This document shows, piece after piece, positions 15,408 through 22,905 of a stretch of DNA of 23,024 nt. The first letter of the stretch is position 1; each line of letters opens with the position of its first letter. The stretch covers positions 1-23,024 of the forward strand of contig CAJURK010000049.1 of NCBI GenBank assembly GCA_910588745.1, read 5' to 3'. Source of the DNA: an uncultured Dorea sp. (lineage in GTDB: Bacteria; Bacillota; Clostridia; Lachnospirales; Lachnospiraceae). The position numbers and the translations under genes are program-made. Under the pieces are notes generated by a model. That model was given only the letters and a program-made list of their open reading frames with translations, was not told where the DNA came from and made no database searches.

Positions 15408-16364
15408 CTACATCGCCATCAATGCAATCAGACAAAGAATCGTCGTAATGATAGAAAATACTGCAACAATTCTGGTTTCCGACCATCCGCACAGTTCAAA
15501 ATGATGATGGATCGGCGCCATCTTAAAAAATCTTTTTCCTCCGGTCTTTTTAAAATAGGCCACTTGTATCATAACTGACAGAACTTCAACCAGGTAAATC
15601 AGCCCTACGATCAAAATAAACAGCGGCATCTGAAGCATATACGCTGTCGAAGCCACAAATCCCCCCAGCGCCAGCGAACCGGTATCTCCCATAAACACGC
15701 TTGCCGGATACACATTGAACAGCAGAAATCCCAGCAAAGCGCCCACAACCGCACACGTAGCCGGCTCAATCCCGCTCTGCGTACCGATTGCAACTACTGT
15801 AAAAAAGGTCGCTGCAAGTACGGTAACGCTAGAAGCAAGTCCGTCCAAACCGTCCGTAAAGTTTACTCCGTTCACCGTTCCGATCACCGCAATAAATAAC
15901 AGCGGGACAGCAAACCATCCAACATCCAGATAACTGCCTCCGGAAAAAGGAATCAGCATCGTCAGGGGAATATGCGCAACCTTTACCAGATAGAAAGCGA
16001 ATACCCCCGTTACAAGAATCTGAAGCGCCATCTTCTGCTTCGGAAACAAGCCGTCCGACCGTTTCATAACCACCTTCAGATAATCATCCAGGAATCCAAT
16101 CAGGCCAAATCCCAGAGTTACAAAGAGAATCGGGATAATCTGCGGATTGCTCTTAATGTAAAACACGGAAGTGATTACAATACTCAGAAGGATAATCACG
16201 CCTCCCATGGTGGGAGTCCCCGCTTTTTTCAAGTGTTCTTTTACTCCTTCTTCCCGCTCGGTCTGTCCCATCTTAAGCCTGCGCAGTACAGGAATGATAA
16301 TTGGCCCCATAACCGCGCTGAGCGCAAAGGAGATTAGTACCGGCACAAATATTTTATAATCCAT
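15408..16364 (-). CDS. mraY: Phospho-N-acetylmuramoyl-pentapeptide transferase MraY
   Basis: Integral membrane enzyme that transfers phospho-MurNAc-pentapeptide to undecaprenyl phosphate to make lipid I. The 318-residue protein has the diagnostic acidic motifs FLDDYLK, NFTDGLDGLA and FMGDTGSLALG, and the histidine motif PIHHHFELCGWSE, with about ten membrane helices. The ATG at 16364 has GAGGTG 5 bases upstream. An ATG four codons earlier (16376) overlaps that site and was not used. It lies between the second PBP gene and murD. Confidence 0.97.
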   Translation of the reverse strand: MDYKIFVPVLISFALSAVMGPIIIPVLRRLKMGQTEREEGVKEHLKKAGTPTMGGVIILLSIVITSVFYIKSNPQIIPILFVTLGFGLIGFLDDYLKVVMKRSDGLFPKQKMALQILVTGVFAFYLVKVAHIPLTMLIPFSGGSYLDVGWFAVPLLFIAVIGTVNGVNFTDGLDGLASSVTVLAATFFTVVAIGTQSGIEPATCAVVGALLGFLLFNVYPASVFMGDTGSLALGGFVASTAYMLQMPLFILIVGLIYLVEVLSVMIQVAYFKKTGGKRFFKMAPIHHHFELCGWSETRIVAVFSIITTILCLIALMAM

Positions 16365-16424
16365 ATTACACCTCATGATTTCTTTTGTTATTTTATCTCA
16401 ACTTACAATAGTATACTGCATTTC

Positions 16425-18143
16425 CTACTCTTTTTCAATGCCAAGATAGGGAAGCACATTCTCAAAAATCGTTCCGATAACCGGCGCGGCTATCGTTCCT
16501 CCATAATACACTCCCTGGGGATTGTAAATAATGCACATTCCGACAACCTGGGGATTATCCGCCGGCGCGAACCCTATAAAAGAGGATATATATTTATTCG
16601 CACTTCTAGGAAGAGTCTGAGACGTCGCCGTCTTTCCCCCAATTCGATATCCCTCTATGGCAGCGTTTTTTCCTCCGCCTTCGGATACGACGCTCTCCAA
16701 AAGCATTCGCATCGTTGCGGATGTTTCTTCGGAAAGGATTCTTTCTCCCTTCTCATACTCAAACGTTTCCACCACTTTGCCGTTCTTATCCAGCACCCTC
16801 ACTCCAAAGTGAGGCGTTACCCTGCGTCCTCCATTGATAAGGGAACTGACCGTTGCCGCCATCTGAACCGGCGTAATTTGAAAAGACTGCCCGAAAGACA
16901 TTGTGGCAAGTTCTACCTGGCCGATATTCGCTTTGTTATGCATAATCGTAGACGCTTCTCCCGGAAGATCAACGCCCGTATTTCCAAGAAGGCCGAACTG
17001 TTCATAATAACCATAAAACGCATCTACGCCGAGCCGAAGCCCGATATTAATAAATACCGGATTACAGGAATTCTGAATCCCCTGTACAAAGGTCTCCGCT
17101 CCATGTCCCCCCACTTTGTGACACCGGATCTTTCTGTCCTCCACCACATAATAGCCCGGGCAGCTAAAAGCGTCCTCCAGCGATACCACGCCTTCTTCTA
17201 AACAGGCTGCCGCCGTCACTGTTTTAAAAATAGAACCAGGTTCATACGTATCATTAGTACTCCGATTCCTCCACATCTGATTCAGCGCGTTCTGTTTCTC
17301 CTCTTCTGACATGCCTTCCGTCCCTCCCGGCAGGGTAAACGGATCATTCAGATTAAATTCCGGCACATTCACCATAGCGATCAGTTCGCCGTTCTGCGGA
17401 TTCATCAGTATAATGGAAACGCCGTCAGCCTGCTTTTCCTCCATTACCTTCTCCGCCATTTGCTGTGCATACATCTGAATATTGTAATCCAGGCTAAGCT
17501 GTAAGGTATTGCCCGCCACCGGTTCTACACGATCTTCCGCCACTCCCTCCAGCTCGATGCCCCTTGCGTCTGTTGTCGTAAGAATCTTTCCGTTCTTTCC
17601 TTTTAAATAATCTTCATACTTCACCTCAAGTCCGGTGATCCCCTGATTGTCTCCGCCGGTAAACCCCAGCACCGTGGACGCCAGTTCATTATAGGGATAG
17701 TAACGCTTGAAGTCCTCATCCACTTTCACGCCGTCAAGCTCAAGGTTCCGAATTTTATCCCCGGTTTCTTTATCTACATTGGTCTTGATTCTCTCAATAG
17801 ACGAGACTTTCTCCACACGGCTCCGCACTGTATCCTCGTCCATTTCCAGAATGTCAGACAACGCCCGGATCACGCCTTCCGGATCCGTAATCTGGCTGTG
17901 AATAACCGAAATTGTACAGACAGTCCTGTTCGTGGCCAGAACCGTGCCTTTCGCATCTACAATCTCACCTCTTGCAGCCTTGATGTCTCGCTCCCTCTCA
18001 TGCAGTTCTTCCGCTTTCTTCTGATAATATTCTGCATCAAATACCATCAGATATACCAATCTTCCGATCAAAAAGATAATTACTGCCAGCGCAAAGAAAA
18101 ATACAACGCAGATTTTCCTCTTATTATAAGTTTTATTTTTCAA
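16425..18143 (-). CDS. Class B penicillin-binding protein 2 (second of tandem pair, SpoVD/FtsI-like)
   Basis: A 572-residue bitopic transpeptidase that crosslinks septal or spore peptidoglycan with a SEDS partner. It has a short cytoplasmic N-terminus, a membrane helix at about 12-35, the pedestal domain with RGEIVDAKGTVLATNR, and the catalytic domain. The active-site triad boxes are S304-x2-K307 (EPGSIFK), S359-C-N361, and K504-T-A506. The third box is KTA instead of the usual KTG. The protein stops at LPYLGIEKE without the PASTA domain of classical SpoVD. A TTG start at 18143 is chosen because GAGGT lies 8 bases upstream; a TTG at 18164 has no site. That ribosome binding site is the 3' arm of an inverted repeat (18150-18197). 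Division and sporulation roles of the two PBPs cannot be separated by sequence. Confidence 0.92.
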   Translation of the reverse strand: MKNKTYNKRKICVVFFFALAVIIFLIGRLVYLMVFDAEYYQKKAEELHERERDIKAARGEIVDAKGTVLATNRTVCTISVIHSQITDPEGVIRALSDILEMDEDTVRSRVEKVSSIERIKTNVDKETGDKIRNLELDGVKVDEDFKRYYPYNELASTVLGFTGGDNQGITGLEVKYEDYLKGKNGKILTTTDARGIELEGVAEDRVEPVAGNTLQLSLDYNIQMYAQQMAEKVMEEKQADGVSIILMNPQNGELIAMVNVPEFNLNDPFTLPGGTEGMSEEEKQNALNQMWRNRSTNDTYEPGSIFKTVTAAACLEEGVVSLEDAFSCPGYYVVEDRKIRCHKVGGHGAETFVQGIQNSCNPVFINIGLRLGVDAFYGYYEQFGLLGNTGVDLPGEASTIMHNKANIGQVELATMSFGQSFQITPVQMAATVSSLINGGRRVTPHFGVRVLDKNGKVVETFEYEKGERILSEETSATMRMLLESVVSEGGGKNAAIEGYRIGGKTATSQTLPRSANKYISSFIGFAPADNPQVVGMCIIYNPQGVYYGGTIAAPVIGTIFENVLPYLGIEKE

Positions 18144-18197
18144 GCAAAAAACCTCACATAACAATTCCCTATAGTTTACGGCACGTTAAGTGAGGTT
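18143..18197 (-). promoter_or_regulatory. Possible attenuator / RBS-masking hairpin between tandem PBP genes
   Basis: On the minus strand AACCTCAC (18190-18197) is the exact complement of GTGAGGTT (18150-18157). The second arm contains the GAGGT ribosome binding site of PBP-2 and runs into a T6 stretch and then the TTG start at 18143. The 32-base loop holds a smaller imperfect hairpin. The fold could act as a weak terminator (stem plus T-run) or hide the ribosome binding site, lowering PBP-2 output relative to PBP-1. The large loop makes either role uncertain. Confidence 0.5.
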
Positions 18198-18233
18198 ATT
18201 CCATTTTCTTGCGTTTTTCTAATCTTTCAAAGC

Positions 18234-20138
18234 TTAATCACCGTTTCCCTCGCCGACAGTTCCACTTCCTGCAGTCTGCATATTTCCCGGAGATTTCGGC
18301 TCATATCCCGGAACTGTCGTAATGCCGAGATATGGGAATATTTCTTCCATAATATCAGCGGCAAGCTGCACCGCAAGTCCGCTCTGTCCCTGGTCATAAT
18401 CGTTTACCTCGTCAATCACCACGTAAACGATGACCTCCGGATTCTCCTGAGGTGCGTAGCCAATGAAAGATACCAGATATTTTCCGTTATCCCGGGGAAG
18501 TTTCTCCGCCGTCCCGGTTTTTCCTCCCACTTCATAGCCCTCTAGATTCGCTTTCGCGCCGCTTCCGTTCAATACAACCCCGCGCATATAATCCTTAACC
18601 ATAGTGCTTGTCTCGTCGGAAATAGTCCGCTTAACAAGCACGGGGGTCTTGTTATCAACCACATTACCATTCTCATCCAGAATCTGTTTTACAATATGCG
18701 GTTCATAGTAATCTCCTCCGTTAATCAAAGAACAAAATGCCGCCGTAAGCTGCGTCATCGTTACATTAAAATTCTGTCCAAACGCATTTGTAGCAAGGCT
18801 GGCGTCGTCCATCGTCTCCGGTGTATAGAGAAGACCCGCTGTGGAAGCGTCTCCCGGAAGGTCAATCCCGGTCAGTTCTCCAAACCCAAACACACGCTGA
18901 TATTTGCACAATTCTTCCTTACCGATCATATTGCCAATATGCATCAGAGCCACATTGCAGGAGTTTTCTACCGACTGTTTCAAACTCTGCGTTCCATGTC
19001 CGTCTCTATTTACACAGTGGATATCATGATCCCCCACATGCAGCATACCGCCGCAGGTAAAACTTTCATTTCCGGCCAAAGCTCCGATTTCCAATCCCGT
19101 TGCCACGGTAAAGGGCTTTATCGTAGATCCCGGCTCATACGTGTCGCTGACGCAAAAATTTCTCCATAATCGGTTCAGCGCCTCTAATCTCTCGTCATCC
19201 GTCATTTCCTCAAGCTCTTCTTCTTCATAATACTTTGTCAGGTCTCTCGGATCATTCAAATCATAGTCCGGAAAAGAAGCCTCCGCTATAATCTCCCCAT
19301 TCTGCGGATTCATTACAATGACCGCCGTATTCGCGCTTCCCTCCCCCGGATACGCATAATCTTTACGGGCTTCATTAAAGGCCAAAATATGTTTCTCGAC
19401 AATGCTTTGAACCTGAAGATCAATCGTTGTCACGACCGTGTCGCCGTTTGTCGGTTTTTTTACCGTCCTCTCTACCGAGGAATCCGCGTTCAGATAACCA
19501 TATTCCCGTCCATTCGTTCCATTTAGGACGGAATTATAGTACCCTTCAATTCCATTATTCCCAACATTTCCGTCAGAGGTAAATCCGATCACATCGCAGG
19601 CAAGGGCGTTATACGGATATTTTCTTATATAATCTTCTTCCAGCCATATGCCGAACACGTTGGGATAGTTCTCATCATCGCTGTCAATCTCTTTAAATTC
19701 CTTGGCTTTCGTATATTCCACGCCTTTTTTCAAAATCATATAGCGGCTATCCGGGTTCTCCCTTATCAATTCACGGATATCCGGGCCGTCCAGGTCAAAA
19801 CACTCCTCCAGCACATGGACCGTGGGATCGATATATTTACTATCAGACATAACCGCCGCAACATCCAGAATCACATTATACACCCGCTCGCTGGTAGCCA
19901 GTTTCGTACCGTTACAATCCAGAATATCCCCCCTCTTATAGGGAATCAGACGGCTGTCATACTGCTGCTGTTCTAATACAACTCTCGTATACTGGTCTCC
20001 CTTACTGGCATTAATATAGGTAATCCGGAACACCAAAATAACAAAAACCAGTATCACGCCTACATATAGTAATACTAGTTTTTTTTGCATAAATTTTGGA
20101 AATTTCTTTATTAAATAATACTTTGCTCTTTTGGACAT
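18234..20138 (-). CDS. Class B penicillin-binding protein (first of tandem pair, FtsI/PbpB-like)
   Basis: A 634-residue septal transpeptidase with a single membrane helix at about 19-40, the dimer/pedestal region (RGDILDCNGTKLATSE), and the penicillin-binding catalytic domain. Active-site boxes are complete: S338-x2-K341 (EPGSTIK), S393-C-N395, K540-T-G542 (GGKTGTAEK). A cysteine pair (FTCGG and DIHC) matches the same positions in the second PBP, showing common descent. The C-terminal tail after FPYLGI is low-complexity (PGNMQTAGSGTVGEGNGD) and has no PASTA domain. The ATG at 20138 follows AGGGTG and starts 9 bases after ftsL, a typical ftsL-ftsI junction. This makes it the better candidate for the vegetative division PBP. 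Confidence 0.93.
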   Translation of the reverse strand: MSKRAKYYLIKKFPKFMQKKLVLLYVGVILVFVILVFRITYINASKGDQYTRVVLEQQQYDSRLIPYKRGDILDCNGTKLATSERVYNVILDVAAVMSDSKYIDPTVHVLEECFDLDGPDIRELIRENPDSRYMILKKGVEYTKAKEFKEIDSDDENYPNVFGIWLEEDYIRKYPYNALACDVIGFTSDGNVGNNGIEGYYNSVLNGTNGREYGYLNADSSVERTVKKPTNGDTVVTTIDLQVQSIVEKHILAFNEARKDYAYPGEGSANTAVIVMNPQNGEIIAEASFPDYDLNDPRDLTKYYEEEELEEMTDDERLEALNRLWRNFCVSDTYEPGSTIKPFTVATGLEIGALAGNESFTCGGMLHVGDHDIHCVNRDGHGTQSLKQSVENSCNVALMHIGNMIGKEELCKYQRVFGFGELTGIDLPGDASTAGLLYTPETMDDASLATNAFGQNFNVTMTQLTAAFCSLINGGDYYEPHIVKQILDENGNVVDNKTPVLVKRTISDETSTMVKDYMRGVVLNGSGAKANLEGYEVGGKTGTAEKLPRDNGKYLVSFIGYAPQENPEVIVYVVIDEVNDYDQGQSGLAVQLAADIMEEIFPYLGITTVPGYEPKSPGNMQTAGSGTVGEGNGD

Positions 20139-20147
20139 ATTTTCACC

Positions 20148-20693
20148 CTAATTCTCTACGTCTGCCGAATTCGCCAATACGCCTTCTTCCGGAATCTGAT
20201 CGTACTGCTTAATATAATCGCCGGTAGGATTATCATATTCAATCACCTGACTGTCTGATGCGTACACCATGCCAAGCTCATCCAGCGCCTTTTCGCGGAC
20301 TTCTTCCAAATTCACGGCATCCATAATAGAATTATACTTTGTCGTATTCTCCTCATTCAGCGCTACAAGTTTCTCCTGAAGGGCTGTGATATTTTTGGAA
20401 CGGCTGGTAAGCTCTGACCGAAGCTGTACGTAATTAACGCAAACCACTAACATCAGCACTGCCGCAAATGTAAGAAATACCACATATGCCCTACTCATGC
20501 CCATCGCCTGTCTGCGGTTCTGTTTTACCTGGGCGCTGACTTTTTTTCGCCTCCTGGGCCTTGGCGCATGTCTTACCGGCTCCTCATACACCGGTTTCGG
20601 AACCACATTTCCATAAACATACATCTGTTGCTGATTCGGAATATGGTTCTGATATGCCTGCCCTCTTCTGCCTGCGGATACTCTTGCTGCCAT
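20148..20693 (-). CDS. ftsL: FtsL-like septum protein
   Basis: A 181-residue bitopic protein. It has a long basic cytoplasmic region (RPRRRKKVSAQVKQNRR), one membrane helix at about 68-88 (VVFLTFAAVLMLVVCVNYVQ), and then a short coiled coil (SKNITALQEKLVALNEENT). A conserved end block follows (NLEEVREKALDELGMVY) and an acidic tail. This architecture and the place between rsmH and the PBP identify FtsL, which joins FtsB/DivIC and FtsQ to activate septal synthesis; sequence conservation in this family is low. AAGGGGAG precedes the ATG at 20693. The cytoplasmic part, with tyrosine- and proline-rich stretches, is longer than in Bacillus FtsL. Confidence 0.85.
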   Translation of the reverse strand: MAARVSAGRRGQAYQNHIPNQQQMYVYGNVVPKPVYEEPVRHAPRPRRRKKVSAQVKQNRRQAMGMSRAYVVFLTFAAVLMLVVCVNYVQLRSELTSRSKNITALQEKLVALNEENTTKYNSIMDAVNLEEVREKALDELGMVYASDSQVIEYDNPTGDYIKQYDQIPEEGVLANSADVEN

Positions 20694-20758
20694 GCCGTTC
20701 TCCCCTTTCTTATTTATACTCCTTTCATCCCGACCTGTACTTCTCAGCCATACTCCCT

Positions 20759-21694
20759 CTATGACCGTTCAAAGATCCGAAGCTTCGCGCTCTGCGCGCG
20801 GCTATTTTCTGAAATCTCTGCCTCCCCAGGCAGCACAGGCTTCTTTGTAACAACTCTCCCCTTTGGAATCTTCCCGCACACGCACACCGGAAAATCCTTC
20901 GGGCATGTACAGGGATTCTCATTTTTCTTAAAAGCTTTTTTGACAATCCTGTCTTCTAACGAATGGAAGGTTATGATACATAACCTTCCACCTGGATTCA
21001 ATATTTCTATCATGTCGTCTAACGACTTTGAAAGAACCTCCAACTCTCTGTTTAGTTCAATCCGGATCGCCTGAAACGTCCTCTTCGCCGGATGTCCGCC
21101 CTTCTTCTGATACTTCATCGGAATGGCTCCTCTTATAATCTCTGTCAGTTCTCCCGTAGTCTCGACGGGTCTCCTGCCGCGTTCTCTAACAATATGTTTG
21201 GCAATGTTCTTTGCGAACTTGTCCTCCCCGAAATCGCGGATTACGCGGTAGAGATCCATCTCACTGTAGTCATTGACGATGTCCCTTGCCGTCATTTCCT
21301 GACGTCTATCCATCCGCATATCCAAGGGTGCATCTTCGCGATAGGAGAATCCTCGCTCTGCCGTATCTAACTGATAAGACGATACGCCCAGATCCAGCAT
21401 GATCCCATCGACTTTGTCAATGCCTAATTCATGGAGCTTAGACTTCATTTTACAATAGTTGCTCCTGACTATTGTAACCTTCTCCCCGAAGTCTTTTAAT
21501 CGGACGCCTGCCGCCTCGATTGCGGCTTCGTCCTGATCTATTCCAATAATACTCCCCTTTTCACCTAATCTGGCGCACACTTCATAGCTGTGTCCTCCAC
21601 CGCCCAGTGTGCCGTCCACATAGATGCCCTCTGGCTTTATGTTTAAGCCGTCAATTGTCTCCTTAAGCAATACTGATTTATGATTGAATTCCAT
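20759..21694 (-). CDS. rsmH: 16S rRNA (cytosine-1402 N4)-methyltransferase RsmH (MraW)
   Basis: Methylates N4 of C1402 in 16S rRNA with SAM, tuning the ribosomal P site. The 311-residue length is standard. The SAM loop is VDGTLGGGGHS. Further family blocks are MLDLGVSSYQLD, GFSYREDAPLDMRMD, TFQAIRIELNRELE and ITFHSLEDRIVKKAF. A CTCPKDFPVCVC cysteine segment near the C-terminus is usual in Firmicutes forms. AGGGGAG lies 6 bases before the ATG at 21694, 11 bases after mraZ. The position second in the cluster is universal. Confidence 0.97.
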   Translation of the reverse strand: MEFNHKSVLLKETIDGLNIKPEGIYVDGTLGGGGHSYEVCARLGEKGSIIGIDQDEAAIEAAGVRLKDFGEKVTIVRSNYCKMKSKLHELGIDKVDGIMLDLGVSSYQLDTAERGFSYREDAPLDMRMDRRQEMTARDIVNDYSEMDLYRVIRDFGEDKFAKNIAKHIVRERGRRPVETTGELTEIIRGAIPMKYQKKGGHPAKRTFQAIRIELNRELEVLSKSLDDMIEILNPGGRLCIITFHSLEDRIVKKAFKKNENPCTCPKDFPVCVCGKIPKGRVVTKKPVLPGEAEISENSRAQSAKLRIFERS

Positions 21695-21705
21695 ATCCTG
21701 CTCCC

Positions 21706-22146
21706 CTAGATACTGAATCCACTGGCTTCCATCTCTGACGCGATATCTTCGATATCAGCCTCCACTTCAGCATTCTTCGCATCCCATCTGGCCTTGTCCC
21801 ATATCTCGGCACGCTTCCCCATACCGATAAATACGACTTCCTTCTCAAGCTTTGCATAATCTCTCAAGACGGAAGGAACCAGTGTTCTTCCTTGCTTATC
21901 AAGATCGCCGTCGGTTGCCGATCCCTGAAAAAAGTAGGCAAACTTTCTGGCGTTCTTGTCAGTGGTGGTTGGCAGGGCGTTAAGCTTCTCTTCGAATGCG
22001 TTCCATTCTGTCTCCGGGTATACGTACAAGCAGTTTTCCATTCCCTTTGTGATAACGAAATGCTCCCCTAAATCGTCACGAAACTTTGCGGGAATGATCA
22101 ATCTCCCTTTGGGGTCGATATTATGGCTGTACTCTCCCTTCAACAT
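21706..22146 (-). CDS. mraZ: Transcription regulator MraZ
   Basis: A 146-residue DNA-binding protein of the AbrB/SpoVT-like double-barrel type that controls the dcw operon and forms ring-shaped oligomers. Two tandem repeats are visible, each with the DxxGR loop: DPKGRLIIPAKFR near residue 12 and DKQGRTLVPSVLR near residue 80. The C-terminal tail is acidic. I use the ATG at 22146 (MLKGEYSHN, the family's normal start) behind GAGGGTG; an in-frame GTG three codons earlier overlaps that site. The operator-like AAGTGG array upstream suggests autoregulation. Confidence 0.97.
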   Translation of the reverse strand: MLKGEYSHNIDPKGRLIIPAKFRDDLGEHFVITKGMENCLYVYPETEWNAFEEKLNALPTTTDKNARKFAYFFQGSATDGDLDKQGRTLVPSVLRDYAKLEKEVVFIGMGKRAEIWDKARWDAKNAEVEADIEDIASEMEASGFSI

Positions 22147-22160
22147 AGAACTCACCCTCT

Positions 22161-22195
22161 TTCATTAAAAGCAGCTCCCCAGCAGCTTTTATGAA
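22161..22195 (-). promoter_or_regulatory. Hairpin in the mraZ leader next to its RBS
   Basis: Pairs TTCAT/ATGAA, AAAAGC/GCTTTT and GCT/AGC close on a 4-base GGGG loop (minus strand), with one bulge and one mismatch: about 14 bp. It ends directly at the purine-rich ribosome binding site of mraZ. There is no T-run, so termination is unlikely. It may stabilise the operon mRNA or set translation of mraZ. Confidence 0.5.
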
Positions 22196-22212
22196 ATGTA
22201 CAAATGGCTCTT

Positions 22213-22268
22213 CCACTTTTGAACCACTTTATACCACTTCCCTCCACTTTCTACCACTTGAGACCATT
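22213..22268 (-). promoter_or_regulatory. MraZ-box operator array upstream of mraZ
   Basis: Five copies of AAGTGG (CCACTT on the plus strand) lie at 22213, 22224, 22234, 22244 and 22254, spaced 11, 10, 10 and 10 bases, so all face one side of the helix. A sixth degenerate copy (AATGG, 22264-22268) overlaps the -10 element. Published MraZ sites in Mollicutes are direct repeats of AAAGTGK with 3-base spacers; this is the same pattern. The array covers the start of transcription, fitting repression by MraZ of its own operon. Confidence 0.88.
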
Positions 22269-22294
22269 GTACCCCATCTTATGGGTGATTTCAA
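22266..22294 (-). promoter_or_regulatory. Promoter of the dcw operon (P-mraZ)
   Basis: TTGAAA, a 17-base spacer, TACAAT on the minus strand: 5 of 6 matches in each hexamer. The spacer contains the inverted repeat CCCAT-AAG-ATGGG. Directly upstream, CCCC-TTTTT / AAAAA-T-GGGG (22295-22316) forms another dyad. Transcription would begin inside the MraZ-box array and give a leader of about 110 bases. Confidence 0.8.
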
Positions 22295-22407
22295 CCCCTT
22301 TTTCAGAAAAATGGGGAATCGGAGACGCGAAGGTTTGCTCATGAAATCAATATTTGACCAGTTAAACGGCATGAAACAGGGCGTTTTGCAGCCTTCTCCG
22401 CAATTGA

Positions 22408-22614
22408 TTCCTTCATGATCTGTTTGCCGCTTTTAAAAATATAGGACACAGATTTCTCTGCGCCCATCAAACTATAAATCAGGTGTATATGCAGATGTGG
22501 GGAGATGCGGAAGATGCAATCAAGGAAAAATGCGTTGTTCGATTTTCTTATATAAATAGTCATGATGAAGTAAAAAACATTCAGGTAGAACCAATTTATC
22601 TACAACACAAATGA
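22408..22614 (+). pseudogene. Remnant of a WYL-domain transcription regulator
   Basis: An open stretch of 68 codons between a TGA at 22405 and a TGA at 22612, with no start codon with a ribosome binding site near its beginning. Its end, DAIKEKCVVRFSYIN then NIQVEPIYLQHK, matches the start of WYL domains (an A-I-x-E-K helix, a V-x-F-x-Y strand, then V-x-P-x-x-L). The rest of the domain, including the W-Y-L strand, is missing, and no N-terminal helix-turn-helix is found in the upstream 150 bases. A decayed internal fragment is the best reading. It is assigned by pattern only. Confidence 0.5.
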
Positions 22615-22737
22615 TACAACTAGTATCCGATTGGATATTATGAAAAATATCAGAATTACTGCATGTTTAAATTAGTTTGTATGGATAATTAGGTCAGTTT
22701 ACAAAGCGCTCACGCAGACCGCGAAACGGAAGCTGCC

Positions 22738-22802
22738 GACAACAAAACAGGCTGAGTATCAAGCGCCGGGAAAGCGCGAGATACTCAGCCTGTTTTGTTG
22801 TC
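22738..22802. terminator. Perfect 23-bp inverted repeat, likely bidirectional terminator
   Basis: Bases 22738-22760 and 22780-22802 are exact reverse complements (arms begin GACAACAAAACAGG and end CCTGTTTTGTTGTC). The 19-base centre adds a GCGC/GCGC stem (22763-22766 with 22774-22777) with a CGGGAAA loop. The T-rich end of each arm supplies a broken T-run in both directions. It lies between the plus-strand WYL remnant and the minus-strand gene end at 22906, where a shared terminator is expected. The surrounding 22615-22905 has no gene, only further short dyads near 22813-22853. Confidence 0.7.
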
Positions 22803-22812
22803 TGGGGATTCC

Positions 22813-22853
22813 AAAGGGGCTTACCCCTTGGCGCACGACTTTGCTGCAAAGCG
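22813..22853. repeat. Two adjacent short dyads in intergenic DNA
   Basis: CCAA-A-GGGG / CCCC-TTGG surrounds a CTTA loop, and just after it CTTTGC and GCAAAG flank a single T. The second shares the ACTTTGC...GCAAAG arms of the hairpin at 7227-7251, so a dispersed motif is possible. No function is evident. Confidence 0.4.
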
Positions 22854-22905
22854 TAGTGTGTTATACGCTATCTCCCAGATCAATGGGAATTTGTAATATT
22901 AGTTC

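Noticed and set aside
22339..22563. A 74-codon minus-strand open frame upstream of mraZ
   Set aside because: No start signal or domain; it is antisense to the better-supported WYL remnant.
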